Of a stretch of DNA of 64,000 nt, positions 1 to 12,591 are shown piece by piece (the first letter of the stretch is position 1; the number at the start of each line of letters is the position of its first letter). The stretch covers positions 53,381 through 117,380 of the forward strand of contig JAZAYU010000944.1 in the NCBI GenBank assembly GCA_038501625.1, in the 5' to 3' direction. A model generated the notes under the pieces. It searched no databases. It was not told the origin of the DNA and saw only the letters and a list, made by a program, of their open reading frames with translations. This DNA comes from Corbicula japonica (Eukaryota; Mollusca; Bivalvia; Venerida; Cyrenidae). A program made the position numbers and the translations under genes.

Positions 1-1890
1 ATGGAACGCCGTTGTTGTCTTGTGAAAACTGTTTTTAGACCGTGCCAGCTGGAAATCGAAAAGACATATCCTACGGCGACACGCACTTTTTAACTGTATT
101 ATTGCGCCCATAGGCGTGTTTAAGTAAGCTGGCTTCTGCGGTAACCACGAGATCTGATGAAAAGTTTATACAGACGTTGCAAACAGAATAGTTACCTTAT
201 TACAACCTTAGAAATATTTTATAATGAAATCATTTCAAGAAGAATTTCTTATTTTTTCTCTCAATTTGGACCTTGTTGAATCAAAATTTCTTCTTATGGC
301 GATCTTAGAAACATTTTACAGTGAAATCACTTAGATTAAATTTTTTAAAAAAGTCTATAAATTTCCCAATTACGAAAATACAAAATTGTTCTGACAATTA
401 AGAACAGTTAAGAAAAATGAAGCTTGAAAATCCTTTAAATTCTTTTTGCAATCAAACACAAAAACGAAGAACCGCAAGATCAAAATGATACTGACAATAT
501 CAAGGTTCTTAAAAAAACTTTTTATTATTAAGAGAGAAATCAACTATTTTTGTCATCCATTTTCGCATTCATGAAATTAAAGGCCAAAACACACTTTAAC
601 AAATATCTCTTACTGTATACATGTGTTAGACAAGATGATCTTAGATATTGTTGTTAGTTACTCATTAATCAGGAAGGCATTTAAATTGATGTTTAGTGTT
701 GCTTTGTTTTTGTGTTTGGCTCCAGAATTTAAGGATTTTTTAGGTCAAACTATTTTTCTTTACTGTTCTAACTCTTCTTTACGTATAAATAATAAACATT
801 CATAATAAGATTTATTTTGCAAAGTTTGACAGAACTGCATTTTTTCCGTTAGAGAGATTTTGATATTCTTCCCTTTTTATCAATCACCGTACAATGACAA
901 CTGCCATACCATATAACGTGACAGTCTAAAACCATTTTCATGAAGAGGCAGCAACGGCGTACCATATATTTGCAATTATTTATGTAAAATTGTGTAGGCA
1001 AGTACTTAAACGTCCTTTGTTTTATAAACCATATGCCTGATTGTGTAGCTCGATATCACATTACCTAAATTTTAATTTGCCCAGTGTGGGAGAAATACGG
1101 TTAAAGCAATGTTAACAAATTTCATTAGAAATCGCGATTGATTTTGGACTTGTTTACCATACAAAAGCGCCACCTGTCGGTCAGACTTTTTATATAGCGA
1201 TGTCTCTAGACGTTCGTCAGAGCAGTGTGACACTGATCAAAGACAGAACGTCTAGATGATCTAGACTAGGCAGAGACTTACACTCCAGATGTCTTGTTTC
1301 TGGGTTTGTTACCCAACAAATAGCTTGAATTAAGGACCAATTTATAGTTCAGTGAAGTTACATTTATATTGAATTTTTGCATTTTACGCTGCATGCGCTT
1401 GTGTGTGTGCCTGTGTGTGGAAGCGTTGGTGTGGTCGCACCTGTATGTGCCCCGGCGTGCGATTTCTGCGTAAATTTATGTGTGATGTTATTAAATGCAG
1501 TCACTTCTGTTAACATTTTTTCACTTTGGCATTTTTAACGTGTTCGGTTTGGTTGAAATTGTTGAAAAAGATGAAAACAATTTTATTAAGTAATTAGAAT
1601 TTATGGTGCATATTTAACCACTAAAATGATTTTAAATGATCTTTAACATTTTCTAATTGCTTTGACCTAAAAAATCTATACTAAATAGTTATACTAATGC
1701 ACTTGAATTAAAACGAAGTAGATTGTTTCGTAGTTCGCGGAATGCTATGTTGTCCATCAATCGTTTTCTTACACTTTTTGAGAGTGAAAACGAAATTTTA
1801 ATACGAGTTGACCTTTCATTTCAGTCTTGCTCAATTTTCAAATCAGTTCGCATTTAATTTCGCTTCGTTTACGATTCTCCTATGTCGCCA
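1..1890. other. Non-coding stretch, no gene recognised
   Basis: I see no splice-bounded coding signal here. There is a GT-rich patch around 1400-1440. An 11-bp inverted repeat, TCTAGACGTTC at 1204-1214, pairs with its exact complement at 1246-1256 and encloses a CAGTGTGACACTG core, so a short hairpin is possible. Confidence 0.5.
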
Positions 1891-1901
1891 TTTTGGTAAG
1901 T

Positions 1902-2311
1902 CTATATCACCATTGTGGTAAGTCCTGCCCTACTGTTCATCCACTGAACAGCCCTTTGTGTAATGATTTCTTGAACATTTTGAGGACTTAAGCTTGCGGC
2001 TGATGCCTGTCCTGTCTGCTGCAATCCAACTGTATTGGCAATGTTAACGAAATATGGAATATAACCTAGTTACTGAAACAAAGAGGTTGGAGGTGCCCCT
2101 TGTTGAACTGCGTATTGAATAAGCATCACGTCAGGACTTGCGTGAGGACCTAAAATGGTTTTAACGGCATTGTCAACGACGGCATATTGGAGTGGTGTTC
2201 AATCTCCGAATCCAAACCCGAGACCCATCATCATATTTCCGGCGGCTAATCCATTGTTACTTGCGCCGAATCCGATATTTGACGTGCCGAAGTTGGAAAA
2301 CTGTCCAAAAC
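1902..2311 (-). pseudogene. Coding-like exon with two in-frame stops
   Basis: Read on the minus strand from a good acceptor (TTTTTACAG, then exon from 2311), one frame runs 135 codons to a TAG at 1904-1902, interrupted only by TGA at 2201-2199 and TAA at 2072-2070. The first third is rich in Gly, Phe, Asn and Met (GFGQFSNFG, MMMGLGFGFGD). The rest looks like a globular or amphipathic segment (VMLIQYAVQQGAPP, EIITQRAVQWMNSRAGL). The composition and the long frame argue for real coding ancestry. The 3' end overlaps a 22-bp tandem duplication (ACTTACCAAAATGG type) that contains the final stop. I do not recognise the family. It could be a decayed exon of a secreted Gly-rich protein, or a live gene with sequence errors, although stops by substitution are less easily explained by error. 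Confidence 0.5.
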
Positions 2312-2421
2312 CTGTAAAAATTAAAAACAAAACAATAATGAAATTTTACATGTACATATTAAGCAAAAAATCAAATTTGTATTTTTGAAGTTCAATACTT
2401 GAGTCTCTCTATATATTTTAC

Positions 2422-2598
2422 ATGTTTTGTCACTGACCGTTCATCAGCAGGATTAAATACAAATCTGTTATAGGAGATTTGAATTCCCTTTTTCAAATGA
2501 CGACTATTAAATCGAGGTTGAGGTGGTAATGGAGCTGTTTCGTTTACTGCTTTCAAAATTCTCTTTTCATCTATTTTACGAAAAATAAAACGCGAGTG
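2422..2598 (-). CDS. Candidate exon upstream of the Gly-rich coding trace
   Basis: An open minus-strand frame lies about 110 bp upstream of the coding trace at 2311. It reads through KAVNETAPLPPQPRFNSR and ISYNRFVFNPADE before a possible donor CAT|GTAAAA at 2422. A possible acceptor (GTAAAATAG) lies upstream. Composition (Pro, Asn, Arg; few low-complexity runs) looks coding. The donor phase (0) does not match the phase needed by the exon at 2311, so the join is uncertain. Product unknown. Confidence 0.3.
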
Positions 2599-2599
2599 T

Positions 2600-5595
2600 C
2601 ATATATTTGATTTTTTTTATTTATTTTTTGTCCAGTTAGAAAGAGAATCAGCATCATTTATTACAAAACAAGTTTTAAGACATGGCAATTTTTGCACGAA
2701 GTGTATTAAACTCAATTTCAGAAGGAATTCTATATTATGAACCTTAAAATATCAAAATGCGGATTCAAAAGTCCTTTAAATCGTTAAGATCATCAGTAGT
2801 GAAATGACGGGCACGCTAATAGCAATACGTGCTTTTTTTTAAATTTGAACAATCTCAATAAGGTGTATTTTCAATCCTCTGTCAATCTAAGGGTAATATT
2901 ACTGAAATTACATGTGCGTTTTGATGTTGTTTTGTTGTATTTAAAACAAACGATAGTTGATTCAGTATTCTTAAAATGATTAAGTATAGCGGATTCAACT
3001 GTTTTATCTTTAAATTTACTTGGAAGATCAATCAAATATTGTTTTATTAAAAAAATATAAGGAATTTTCTTTTATGGTCAGATTTCAAGTCAGCGTGCGG
3101 CATTAGAATATGCCGAGCGTAACACTGAATATGCCTTTCAATTTCTTCAAGTTGATGAGTTTTTATAATAATGTCATAAAGTTAAATGTGCTTTAATTTA
3201 CTGCATTCCACCGATTTAATTTTTACTGCTTGCTTAAAGTACATCTTCACATAGAATGACGACTAAAAGGAAACATATTGTCAAGTAAAAGTTTATTTCC
3301 ATGATTTATTAGAATTTGTAAAGAAACTTGTTTTTTTCTAAGGTGAATGATATATTTATAGGAGATGGGTTGATTTATTAGACATGACTACACTAAAAAT
3401 TTAATGCTCTTTTAACAATTCCATTAATTCCTCATGTAAATGTGAATGTCAGTGTTTTATGAAATATAAATTTAGTCAGCTGTGCCATAATTCTGACATC
3501 TCCCAACAAAAAAGCGCATGAAAGTTTCAGAAAATAAGAACGTTTGAAAGTGACGTTGATTTATAATAAGAGCATATTAAACGGACAGTAAGCGTTTCCC
3601 TTAATTTTTAAGCAATAAGAATCTGAATTTGAAAAAAAAATCTATTCCATGGCATGTGTTTGCTGCCTTTTCAAGAAGCAAACCAACGAACCCAACCGAA
3701 AATTGAGACAGTGTCAAGATTGCTTTTCATGCTTACAAAGTGTGACACCCAAGATTGAACTTGAAAAAGTCTTATCGGAGAAAAGTCTCCATTCAAAAAA
3801 AATATATCAATGATTTCCTTTCATACTGGTCCAAGACAAAGAATATTTTTGCAATTTTTATAAATAATTATGTTTTATCTTACCTAACATTTTGTTATGA
3901 TTAACAATATTAGACTCCAAGGTTATAAAATTGAGCTTGGAAACCCGTCGCAAATCTAAATGATTTGTTTAGCTAAATGGAGACTTGTCTACATTTTAGC
4001 CAATCAGATGCCTGAGATTTGAGACTAGTTTCAAATCTCAAGTTTTATTATTTTAAGATAAGGATTCAAATAAAAAGTAACTTTGCTTTTCTTAATGAGA
4101 TTCTTGAAAGTTGCCTTTACACTTTATGGCCGAAATCGGTTAAAAGAAAATTTTATTCTAATCACGGGAACATTGATGTCTTGTAGGTTAAAATGTATGG
4201 ACAGTTATTTGGAGTATCTTTTGCATCTGTTACACCTTTATTTGAAAAATAATTTCCAAATGCCACTTCATATATTCTTACGATACCGCTTAATGCGTTT
4301 CGCTAAAATGTTGATAAATGTAAACAAATTTAGCGGTATGATATGAGTAAACAAAGGATGTATCTTAACGGTTAAGCAAACATCTAACTTACGGAAAGAA
4401 CTTCACTTTCTGTGTTATTTAAAGTAAAATAGAAAAACAAAAACAGAAACATACTTACATGGCACCACTAAAATCTGAACTATAGTATCGATACTCAAAA
4501 GTTTACTAGCATCCATCTCAGTGTTACAAAACGGTTTCACTTCTGTTTCAATATTTAGCAGATTTTACAGGCGATAATATATCATAAAAAAATAAATACA
4601 ACTACATTCGTCAATCTCTTCACGTTCACTAGCTGCTCGGTCGCTTAGGCAAGCTTATATTCCCTGCCAAATGCCAACTTATCTTAAAAAGTTGTTAGAT
4701 CACCTAGCTTCGGACCGAAGTGACAGATTCGTGATTTATCAAAACGACTTTACACGTTAGTTGAGGTTGCTATCGTACGATCAGGAACATGCCGTGCTTT
4801 CCAAAATTAAATCACTACTTGTTTATAATACTCTCAATAACGAAACATTAAAATCGCGCAATGGCGTGTGACAAAAAGATGTTGTTTATGCGCAAAATGA
4901 GAAGATTGCGTTAACATTTTGATTCTATTTTATTCGCGTATTGTAAATCATATGGTATTAAAATTTCCTCTATTTTACTTCCGTTTTCTCCGTCCCTCCT
5001 AAAGTCAAACACAAACGCAAAGAAAACATTTATAATAGGAGTTTTAATTATTACAATGCACCTGCATTAAAATAAATATGTTTTACATCGTTGCAAGAAA
5101 TAGCAAGAAATAAATTGAAATCGTCATAGTGTTAGCCTCATAGATATAATATATTTTCTGTGTTCACGCTTAATGACAATACCCACCGGAGCGTTTTTAA
5201 TTTTTTTAATAAACCATTTTCTCTATGTGTTTGTCAGACTTGATCATGAATTTTACAATGCATTAATTTAAAAGTACCTGACACTTCAAATGTTGTCAAG
5301 AAGCATTTCAGTTTGCATGAGGATTTATAAATACCTAATATTATTAGTTCACGTCGAGTAGATTTGGACATAAATTTTTCAACTATTTTCATAATTAGCC
5401 ATTGACAATTACATGGTTTAAAATACTTAGGTCGTAAATCACACGAGATAGGACAAGCTCAAAGAACAATTCCATCATAACATTAAGAAAATACAAGTAA
5501 TAATTATAATCAAACAAATATTATGATTAAGAACACATATTAAGACGAGTTTAATTGCAAATATTCCAATTTGTTCTGACGTACAATATGGTAAT
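2600..5595. other. Non-coding stretch with one small Cys-rich ORF
   Basis: Nothing recognisable. The only open frame that caught my eye is 3649-3813 on the plus strand: 54 codons starting in CCATGGC, with a Cys-rich head (MACVCCLFKK, then CQDCFSC). It has no visible splice signals and may be chance. Confidence 0.4.
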
Positions 5596-5599
5596 ATGC

Positions 5600-6085
5600 T
5601 TAGTTAAAAAACACACCCTCGCCACAAAGCCAAAAAGCAATGAGGAAAAGAAAGCATGTGTTTATCAAATGACAAATTTAAAATAAGACAACAACAAAAC
5701 ACTAATGAAAAAAGTGAAATATGCATATCAGGAATCGCCAAACTCACAAAACACAGTCTCCAACGCAGCAAAAAGAAAAGAGGAAAAGAGATCATGTTGT
5801 TATAAGTACATGTATATCAATTCAAATCAGACGCCACAAACAATTAACGACATAGAGAACCCTATGGTTACCGCATAGGAACGGTCGGTGCCAAAACAAA
5901 TTGCCACTGGGGATTTAAACCAGGTTCTAGGGTGCACCAACCTCACACTTGCCTCCAACAGGTTCTCATTTCAACAAACAAGTAGATCAACAAGTTGTCT
6001 TGATTAAACAAATCCGATTCACCCATCAGCTTAACAATGTTGCATGCAAAAGCACACAAACATATAAAACATAAGAAGCTTATGT
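5600..6085 (-). mobile_element. 3' part of RYLDDL-type retroelement copy
   Basis: This matches the 3' untranslated part of the family whose RT-bearing copy is at 35476-36722. On the plus strand it begins with GTGAAATATGCATATCAGG (5718 on) and includes the family words CAGGTTCTAGGGTGCACC and GCAAAAGCACACAAACATA. The extreme 3' portion is partly duplicated: the CCACAAAGCCAAAAAGCAATG block at 5615-5700 resembles the block at 5760-5790. The upstream half of the same insertion seems to continue at 6716-7205, so the copy is split. Confidence 0.75.
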
Positions 6086-6715
6086 AATGTAATAGGAAAA
6101 TTATGATAATAATTTACAAACATATTAGGTGTTAAACATTTACATTTTAAAATATTTATTTATGGCCTTGTTAAGACTAATATCCTTTTCTGGATAACAT
6201 CAAAAATCTTGTAGGTATTTTAGCCACAGGTCATTTCATGTCTTCACCTGTATCTATTAATTACATTGGACTCGATCTTGTTATGATTAAGCAAGACGTT
6301 ATATAACTGTTCATGTAGTTTATAGATGTTCTTGATGTCAATCTGTCATCTCGAACAGTAATAAGTCTGCATGAACAGTCTAGGGTATTGCATAAAAACC
6401 AGAGATATTGTTCTGTATATTGGAAGAAGTGAACGGCCGGACGGCCGGAATGGGCCACGTTAGGCGTTTGGGAAATGGTTTTTTAGTCTCGTGGCAAAAT
6501 TATTAAACTTTAAATATAAGAAACTTATGACACTTAGGAATATTTATACTTATGAGAAAGAACTGTTTATGTTTTAGAAAGTCGGTTTAAACATTAAATA
6601 AACTGTTAAAAGCTGATCTACATATAAAGTTATTTCGGAACTTAAAAAGTGTTTGTGTTATTACACCCTAAGACCTTTGTAAGAATTAACCACTACGTTA
6701 CACTTATAGCAGTGC
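6086..6715. other. Insert splitting the retroelement copy
   Basis: About 630 bp separate two colinear parts of one retroelement copy. It is AT-rich, with a GGCCGGACGGCCGG palindromic patch near 6433. I see no terminal repeats and no recognisable gene, so the identity of the insert is unknown. Confidence 0.35.
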
Positions 6716-7205
6716 AACGCAAAATGGGCGAGGTCTCAATAATCTTACCGAGTCCAGAGCCCCTGGAGTCAAATTAACAAGAACACGATGACAGGGATAA
6801 AAGAAACAAATCGAGCTGCTTGGTTCTTTAAAGAAAAGATTTCCCCATAAACCTTCATAACTCTCAAACCCCTTCCACCGTCGTGCACTTAAAGAGGTAC
6901 TTAGCTAGTGATCAATTGTAGAAAGGTTAACGACCAGGCCTGAAGAGCGCTGTAGAATATCATGTTGGCTACTTTTCTTTCTTAATTTACAGATGGTTTT
7001 ACGAATAACCAAGGGAAATTAATATTGCCTTTTAGTTTCTGAAGTTTATCAATTGAATCTCCATAAAATCTGGCTGTGAAATGCCTTCAGCTGTTGCAAT
7101 AGTAATTTTAAACTGCACCTGTATTTTCTAATTAAATCTGGCTATCGGCGATAAAAATTGCAATAGGTTTTCCTTAATTTATGATACCGATAACCTTGTT
7201 TTAAA
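6716..7205 (-). mobile_element. RT C-terminal remnant of the same retroelement family
   Basis: Minus-strand sequence parallel to 35880-36330 of the RT-bearing copy: the blocks around ATCGTGTTCTTG/GACAGGG, GGGGAAATCTTTTC and the segment GGTGCAGTTTAAAATTACTATTGCAAC-like at 7085-7130 correspond. The reading frame is heavily broken. It extends further 5' than most other copies in the window. The polyadenine-free end and 5' truncation are as expected for target-primed retrotransposition. Confidence 0.65.
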
Positions 7206-7764
7206 AGTGTTTCTGTTATGCAATGGTTACCGCCGTAGAACGCAACGAAGCCCTTGAGAAATATCGAGCATTAGTAAACAATAAACAAACATTTAACTGT
7301 GTATTTCATCTTCAAACTTAAAAACAAAAATATTGTTTTACTTCTTTTTTATGAATCTCCCATTATACTCCCCACGTGCATTTGGAAACCAATGGCAATT
7401 GGTGAAAGTTACAAAATACTTAACATTTCAATGAATTTATGAGAAACGGAAAATTAACGGCTAACGACGAGTTTGTGGCTGTTTTATGACCTACTTTTAT
7501 TTACTATAATTAATTTCCGAACGCATATAGAAAATACACTTGCAATTTTATCAAATGAAAGTAAAATGTGCGAGTTATTGTTTTCAGACAAATTAAATAA
7601 TATGTGAACATGCAGTAAGTTACTGATAACTATAGGAAATTTTGAAGCGGCGATAAGACACTTTGTGATCGACAGCTTTCACAGAATATGCAGATTTTCT
7701 TATCTGGTATGTATGTTTCAAGTTTGCAAAAGACATAATATGAGGATAATAGCTGGACCCTACT

Positions 7765-8765
7765 AAAAAGTGAAATACGAATATCAGGAATCCCAAAACT
7801 AAGGAAGCGCAGCCCATCCGCGCAGCCAAAGGTAGAGAAGAGAGAGCATGGTTTATATGAAGTTCAATTTTAATCAAGCCACCACAAACAAGGGAAACTT
7901 TTAAATTTCCGCCTTGGTTGGTGCACCCTAGAACCTGGTTTAAACCATCCAGTTGCAATTTGATTTGCCATAAACCAATCCAAAACTCGTGCTCTTGTTA
8001 ATTGTTTGTGATGTTTTCAAACTGATCATTTTATTAACTATGCTCTCTCCTTTTCTTCTTGGTTGTGTTGAGAGGGTATGTCTTCTGAATGAGGCAATTC
8101 CTCATATGAATATGTATCTTTTTTGGAAAGGTCAATGGCACATATTGTGGGTTTAATACAGGTCCTAGGGTTTACCAACTTCCACCTTGACCAAAAGGAT
8201 ATGAACAATGACCCATATGAACAAAGAAGTATAATTGTCATGCCGAAATAATTCTTACCCACCCAGCAACGCAACAATCTTGTATGCAAAGGCACACAAA
8301 CATGTAAAAACATTAGAACCTTATAACATGATAAAGCAAAAGGGCAGGTACTCAATGACCTTACCGAGATCAGATACCCTGGATTCAAATCAAGAACACG
8401 ATGACAGTTATAAAGGAAGCAGATCGAGCGTCCATGCTCTTTTACAAGGTTTCCCAATAGACCATCATCAACTCTAAAACTCCTGTCCCCGTATGCATGA
8501 CGATCACCAGGCACGCAGAGCGTTGTAGAATATCATGTAGAAAAATTGTATTTCCTTTTTTCCTTCAGTCTAAAAGTTCCATTCCCATAAAAATGGGCTG
8601 TGAAATACCTTGTTGGAATTAAAATTATTTTAAACTGTACCAGTATTTGTTCATTAAATATGAGTATCGTGTTAATTTGTGTTACAGATAACCCAGTTTC
8701 AAACGGTTTTATTTTTAAATATTGCGTTGGTTGAAAGCTTTGGCATTGTTTTAAGCTAAAGAACA
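7765..8765 (-). mobile_element. Rearranged copy of the RYLDDL retroelement with inverted 3' end
   Basis: The copy is scrambled. 7765-7905 carries the 3' end on the minus strand (GTGAAATACGAATATCAGG). 7910-8115 carries the same 3' region on the plus strand (GGTGCACCCTAGAACCTGG, then CTGAATGAGGCAATTCC). From about 8130 the minus-strand order resumes, with a broken C-terminal coding frame (FRVDDGLLGNL, CHRVLDLNPG, SVRSLSTCPFA) matching the copy at 36179-36364. A plus-oriented 3' fragment has probably inserted into, or been inverted within, a minus-oriented copy. Confidence 0.7.
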
Positions 8766-9494
8766 TTAATAAACTGAGGTAATATAAAGAGCGCTTTTAA
8801 TACATTTTAAATTACAAAGCATCATACCCTAAAAGTAATTCCACTGTGACTTACACATTTTCAAACGTCTAATCCAGTTCATAAATGCATCTTAATGCAC
8901 ATTTTCAGGTATATCAAGCGTTCACTGGCAAAACAGTGGCCCTCCGGGCTTGTCGGGACCTACACTTCTCAAACGTTCTAACTGCACACTTTATAAAATT
9001 GTGGTTTTCCTAACCGTTTGATTCAATCATTCGAGTTTGTTGAAGTTTAATCATTATAATTTCTAACAATTGTAGTGTTAGATAATTGATAAGTGGGCAC
9101 TTACCAAACAAATGTTATACCAATATTGTGGTGTTTACGTAAATATTTAATGACGTAAGAGCGTAACATAAACGTTCAACGTAAGCAAAGTTAACCTAGA
9201 AAAAAATCATTTGAATATTTTCATATTATAATTATGATAAAATTTGCAAAAATTTGGCATTTATTTTGCATTTACGAATAACATCATGGTGTTTTTATAA
9301 CAAATTTTAATTTCTGCCAGTTAAGAGCATGTTGACGGCACTTTCGAGGTATTCAGTCGTCAAACATTCCATGTTAAAAAGTGTTGGAGTGAGTTTTCAG
9401 ATTGTCCGGTGTCAGTGAACAATGTGAAAAACAAAAACGCTTGTAACAAATGACGTTGATGACGTAATACGTTCAAACATAACGCACGGTTTGC

Positions 9495-9972
9495 AAATAA
9501 TAATAATTGTTTGGTCATATTAAAGATACTATCAAAATTACTTTTAATTTGGATAATTTTATTTTTAGATATTCAAAATTTAAATATGTGCACTTAGAAC
9601 TTTTGACAAGTGTATACCGTCTTCCATCTATTTTTTTCCAGTTGGAACAAAACCAAGTAACCCGGGAATATGGTGCATGTGAAAGATTTCGACCCATTCC
9701 TTGTTCAAAGACGATGTCAAATAGAAGACTTAGGTGCAGGGGCTTGTGTTTCAACACGGATAAGTGCAAGAAGCCAGTGTGCGGACGACGTTTGAAACAT
9801 GTTATACACCCTTTAACACTTTCTCTTTATAAAATGTACCAGTTACAGATTTTCCATTTGGTACAAGCAGTTGCAAAATATGACCACGAATAACAAAGAA
9901 AATAGTAATGATAGTAATAATAAGAATACCATAGCTGATCAATTAAATAATAATAATTGTTTGGTCATATTA
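9495..9972. repeat. 28-bp direct repeat pair flanking a Cys-rich exon candidate
   Basis: The 28 bases at 9495-9522 recur identically at 9945-9972 (core AATAATTGTTTGGTCATATT). A second direct pair (core CCATAGCTGATCAATTAAAT) lies at 9928-9948 and 10610-10630. The two pairs overlap at 9945, which suggests local template switching or a small duplication rather than a transposon insertion. Confidence 0.6.
9642..9893 (+). CDS. Candidate exon for a small Cys-rich basic segment
   Basis: The acceptor is strong (CTATTTTTTTCCAG ending at 9641). The open frame that follows reads EYGACERFRPIPC and then GLCFNTDKCKKPVCGRR. It has six Cys with spacing C-x7-C-x10-C-x3-C-x5-C-x4-C and many Arg and Lys, then a less convincing tail to a TGA-class end near 9893. 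A compact six-Cys basic module suggests a secreted disulfide-rich peptide or a short zinc-binding segment. The spacing does not fit the CS-alpha-beta defensin pattern I know. No upstream signal-peptide exon was identified. Confidence 0.3.
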   Translation: MEQNQVTREYGACERFRPIPCSKTMSNRRLRCRGLCFNTDKCKKPVCGRRLKHVIHPLTLSLYKMYQLQIFHLVQAVAKYDHE

Positions 9973-12591
9973 TTCATGGACCAGTAATAATATCAAAATA
10001 CTGCAACCTTTGATATTTAGAAAACATTTAAGCAGTTTCCTGGTAGTTTCAAGTCGGGCATGAATTTGCTTGTCTGACAACAGATGTGGTCTCCATCTAG
10101 CTGTAATACGGGTCATTTTTAATTACGTATTAGCATGCAGAATATGCTGGCGGCTGAAATACCAGCTACACTAGTTTTCTGATTTACAGTTTATCTGGAT
10201 TCAAACCACATACTTATTAATCATACCCAGTAGTAGTACAAGGACGTTCTGATTTTGTTGCATCATTAATGGCACTGTATATAAACCGATTGTATCATCT
10301 ACCGGATATAGTGCACTGATTGTCACAAAAACATAGTAAACAGTTCAAAAATAAGGAGATTTTGTAAGTATTGTAATGAGAAATCCAATCGACAAATACA
10401 TGTTCGACAGGCTATTCTCGAAGCACTTGTTATGAAAGACCTTTTTTATGCAATATACTTTTGAAAAATCGCTTAAATCACTCACACAAAGTACCGTTTG
10501 CACTGTGTACTGTTATAAAATCAGCTTAAATATTAATGTTTTAACAGAATTTGAGAGGTATTCTCATGTTAACGATGATGAAACATATCATTTTTATTCT
10601 TACAATAATACCATAGCTGATCAATTAAATATCAAACATTAGACCAAACATGCATGAAGCTTCGACGCAGACTGAATCATTTATTGAAAATGTTAACTCA
10701 ATCATTTGACGTTTCTAGTGATCTATGTGTATCAATTATGGCGATTTTTTAAAGATGATTTTAGTATATTTTGGGATTTAAAACCAAAGGCTTGATGTAA
10801 AAACATGTATTAAAAGTGCTTCGTACAGAAATATGATACGTTATGAAATATAAGGGCCTCGGTGCCTGTATATTCTGCGGCGACACGAAACAATTGGATC
10901 TACCTGACTTCATTTGTTAACACCCAGGCCGCTCTATAATTTACAACAAGCGATAAATAATGTCGTCCCAAAATGTTTTGGATTTGATAAACATAGTATA
11001 AGGTTTTTTTAAAGTAAAAGTTTCGAAACTCAAGGTTCACGATTATAAATACATACGCAGGTAGGCGTGACATACAAATTATGATGCAAAGCAAGTTATC
11101 TAAATACTGATATTTTAAGCTGATGATAAATCCTTTACTCAATGTACGACCAATATAGATCATCGTCAGCTGAAACCTCCATTTCATTTGATCGGAATAT
11201 ACAATGGTCACTTGTTTTCAGAAATATTCTAAAAAAATGTAATAGCAAACAGTGTACGTAAAAACCAACGTACTCCAAATCAAATGGAGTAAAGGGTCAA
11301 ATGGAACTTTAGCAAAGAAATCAACGTCTTGTTTTCCGCCCAAGGATTGACTATCACAAAGGTCTTCCCTTGAGAGTCAGGTATGTTCCCATACTGATTT
11401 CAGTTAAAGAAATTAACGAATTCGCTTTCTAACATATTCCCAATTTATCAGTTACAGAAACAGTTTATAGTTTATTTCGAGGTTTGTATGAAAAATTAAA
11501 CGGCCGCCCAGCTGCGTTGGACCTGACAGTTTATTTTTTATACAAGCCTCCAAACTAACAATAACCATAGTCACTATTGTTGTATCATTATGTTTTATTA
11601 TTTTAAAGTTCTTCTCTTCTGTGTTTGTACGCCATGATTTATTATTTCTCCAAATATACCCGATTTGTAGAGACAATATATGTAGCGAAATCCTCCATCT
11701 TACCTAAAAGCATAAACTTGATCAAATTAGCAAATGCGCATCGCCATAAGTGTTACAGATTTTTAGAAAATCATTCAACGAAGATCGCACTAAATGATAC
11801 AACAGAAATAGGTGTGTTTGCTATAAATGATAGTATGATAATGCTATAGATGATACAGTCATTACGAAACACACCCCTCAAACATTTTAATAATTTACAC
11901 TAACTATACATTTAAAGCAATATTGTAATGTAATAATCTTTATATTAAAATCATAGAGTCATATAACTAGTATGTATTCATGCATCAGAGCGTTTATTTG
12001 TAGAGAATAACAGTATTTTGATACAATCATGTCGGTCATTTGCAAGACCTTCTTGTGAATTAAATGCCGTAAATTCCATTTCAATGTGTTATTTACGAAT
12101 TGTTTATATCGCATCGATGCAATCATCTTGCTATATCCGGCATATGATACAATCGGCTTATATACAGTGAATGGAGTCACAACCGCTTTTAAACTTCTTA
12201 TTCCACCTCTTGAATGTGGCACACTTCTCTCCATACTGTCCATGAACAACACACAACACCTAAAATTCTATTTTGTTTATACGCCAAGCTGGCATCGAGT
12301 CTTACATAAGCACACATTTCAATTGCCTTTACACTCCTCTTGCCAACAATTTTACTTTTTTTGCGATCATGTTGCATGTATATCGGTAAAGTTGTAATAT
12401 TTATGTAGAGAATGGAGTATTAAGCTATTAAGTACGATTTTCATGAAAATCCCGTGCAGGGCGAGGCCGCCGAATAATCAGTTGCATTACACATGTCAAT
12501 AGTTTATGCAGCCTTAGTAAATAGTAAAATGAACTGATAAATAAAAATGCTTAATAAAGTGACGTTGAAATTATGTATTTCGTATTTTGTA
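9973..12591. other. Non-coding stretch, no gene recognised
   Basis: No confident coding. Moderate open frames exist on both strands around 11960-12400, but neither has convincing splice sites or family motifs. A block at 11455-11510 (TTTATAGTTTATT, TTGTATGAAAA, TTAAAC) recurs at 57918-57960, so it is a dispersed repeat of unknown class. Confidence 0.4.

Noticed and set aside
7620..7958. Open frame of 112 codons on the minus strand
   Set aside because: It crosses retroelement 3' UTR sequence that is repeated elsewhere; no family motif.
12086..12397. Overlapping open frames of about 100 codons on both strands
   Set aside because: Neither has splice sites, a start context or family similarity that I can defend; an EGF-like C-end on the minus strand (CVVHGQYGEKC) was too short to call.
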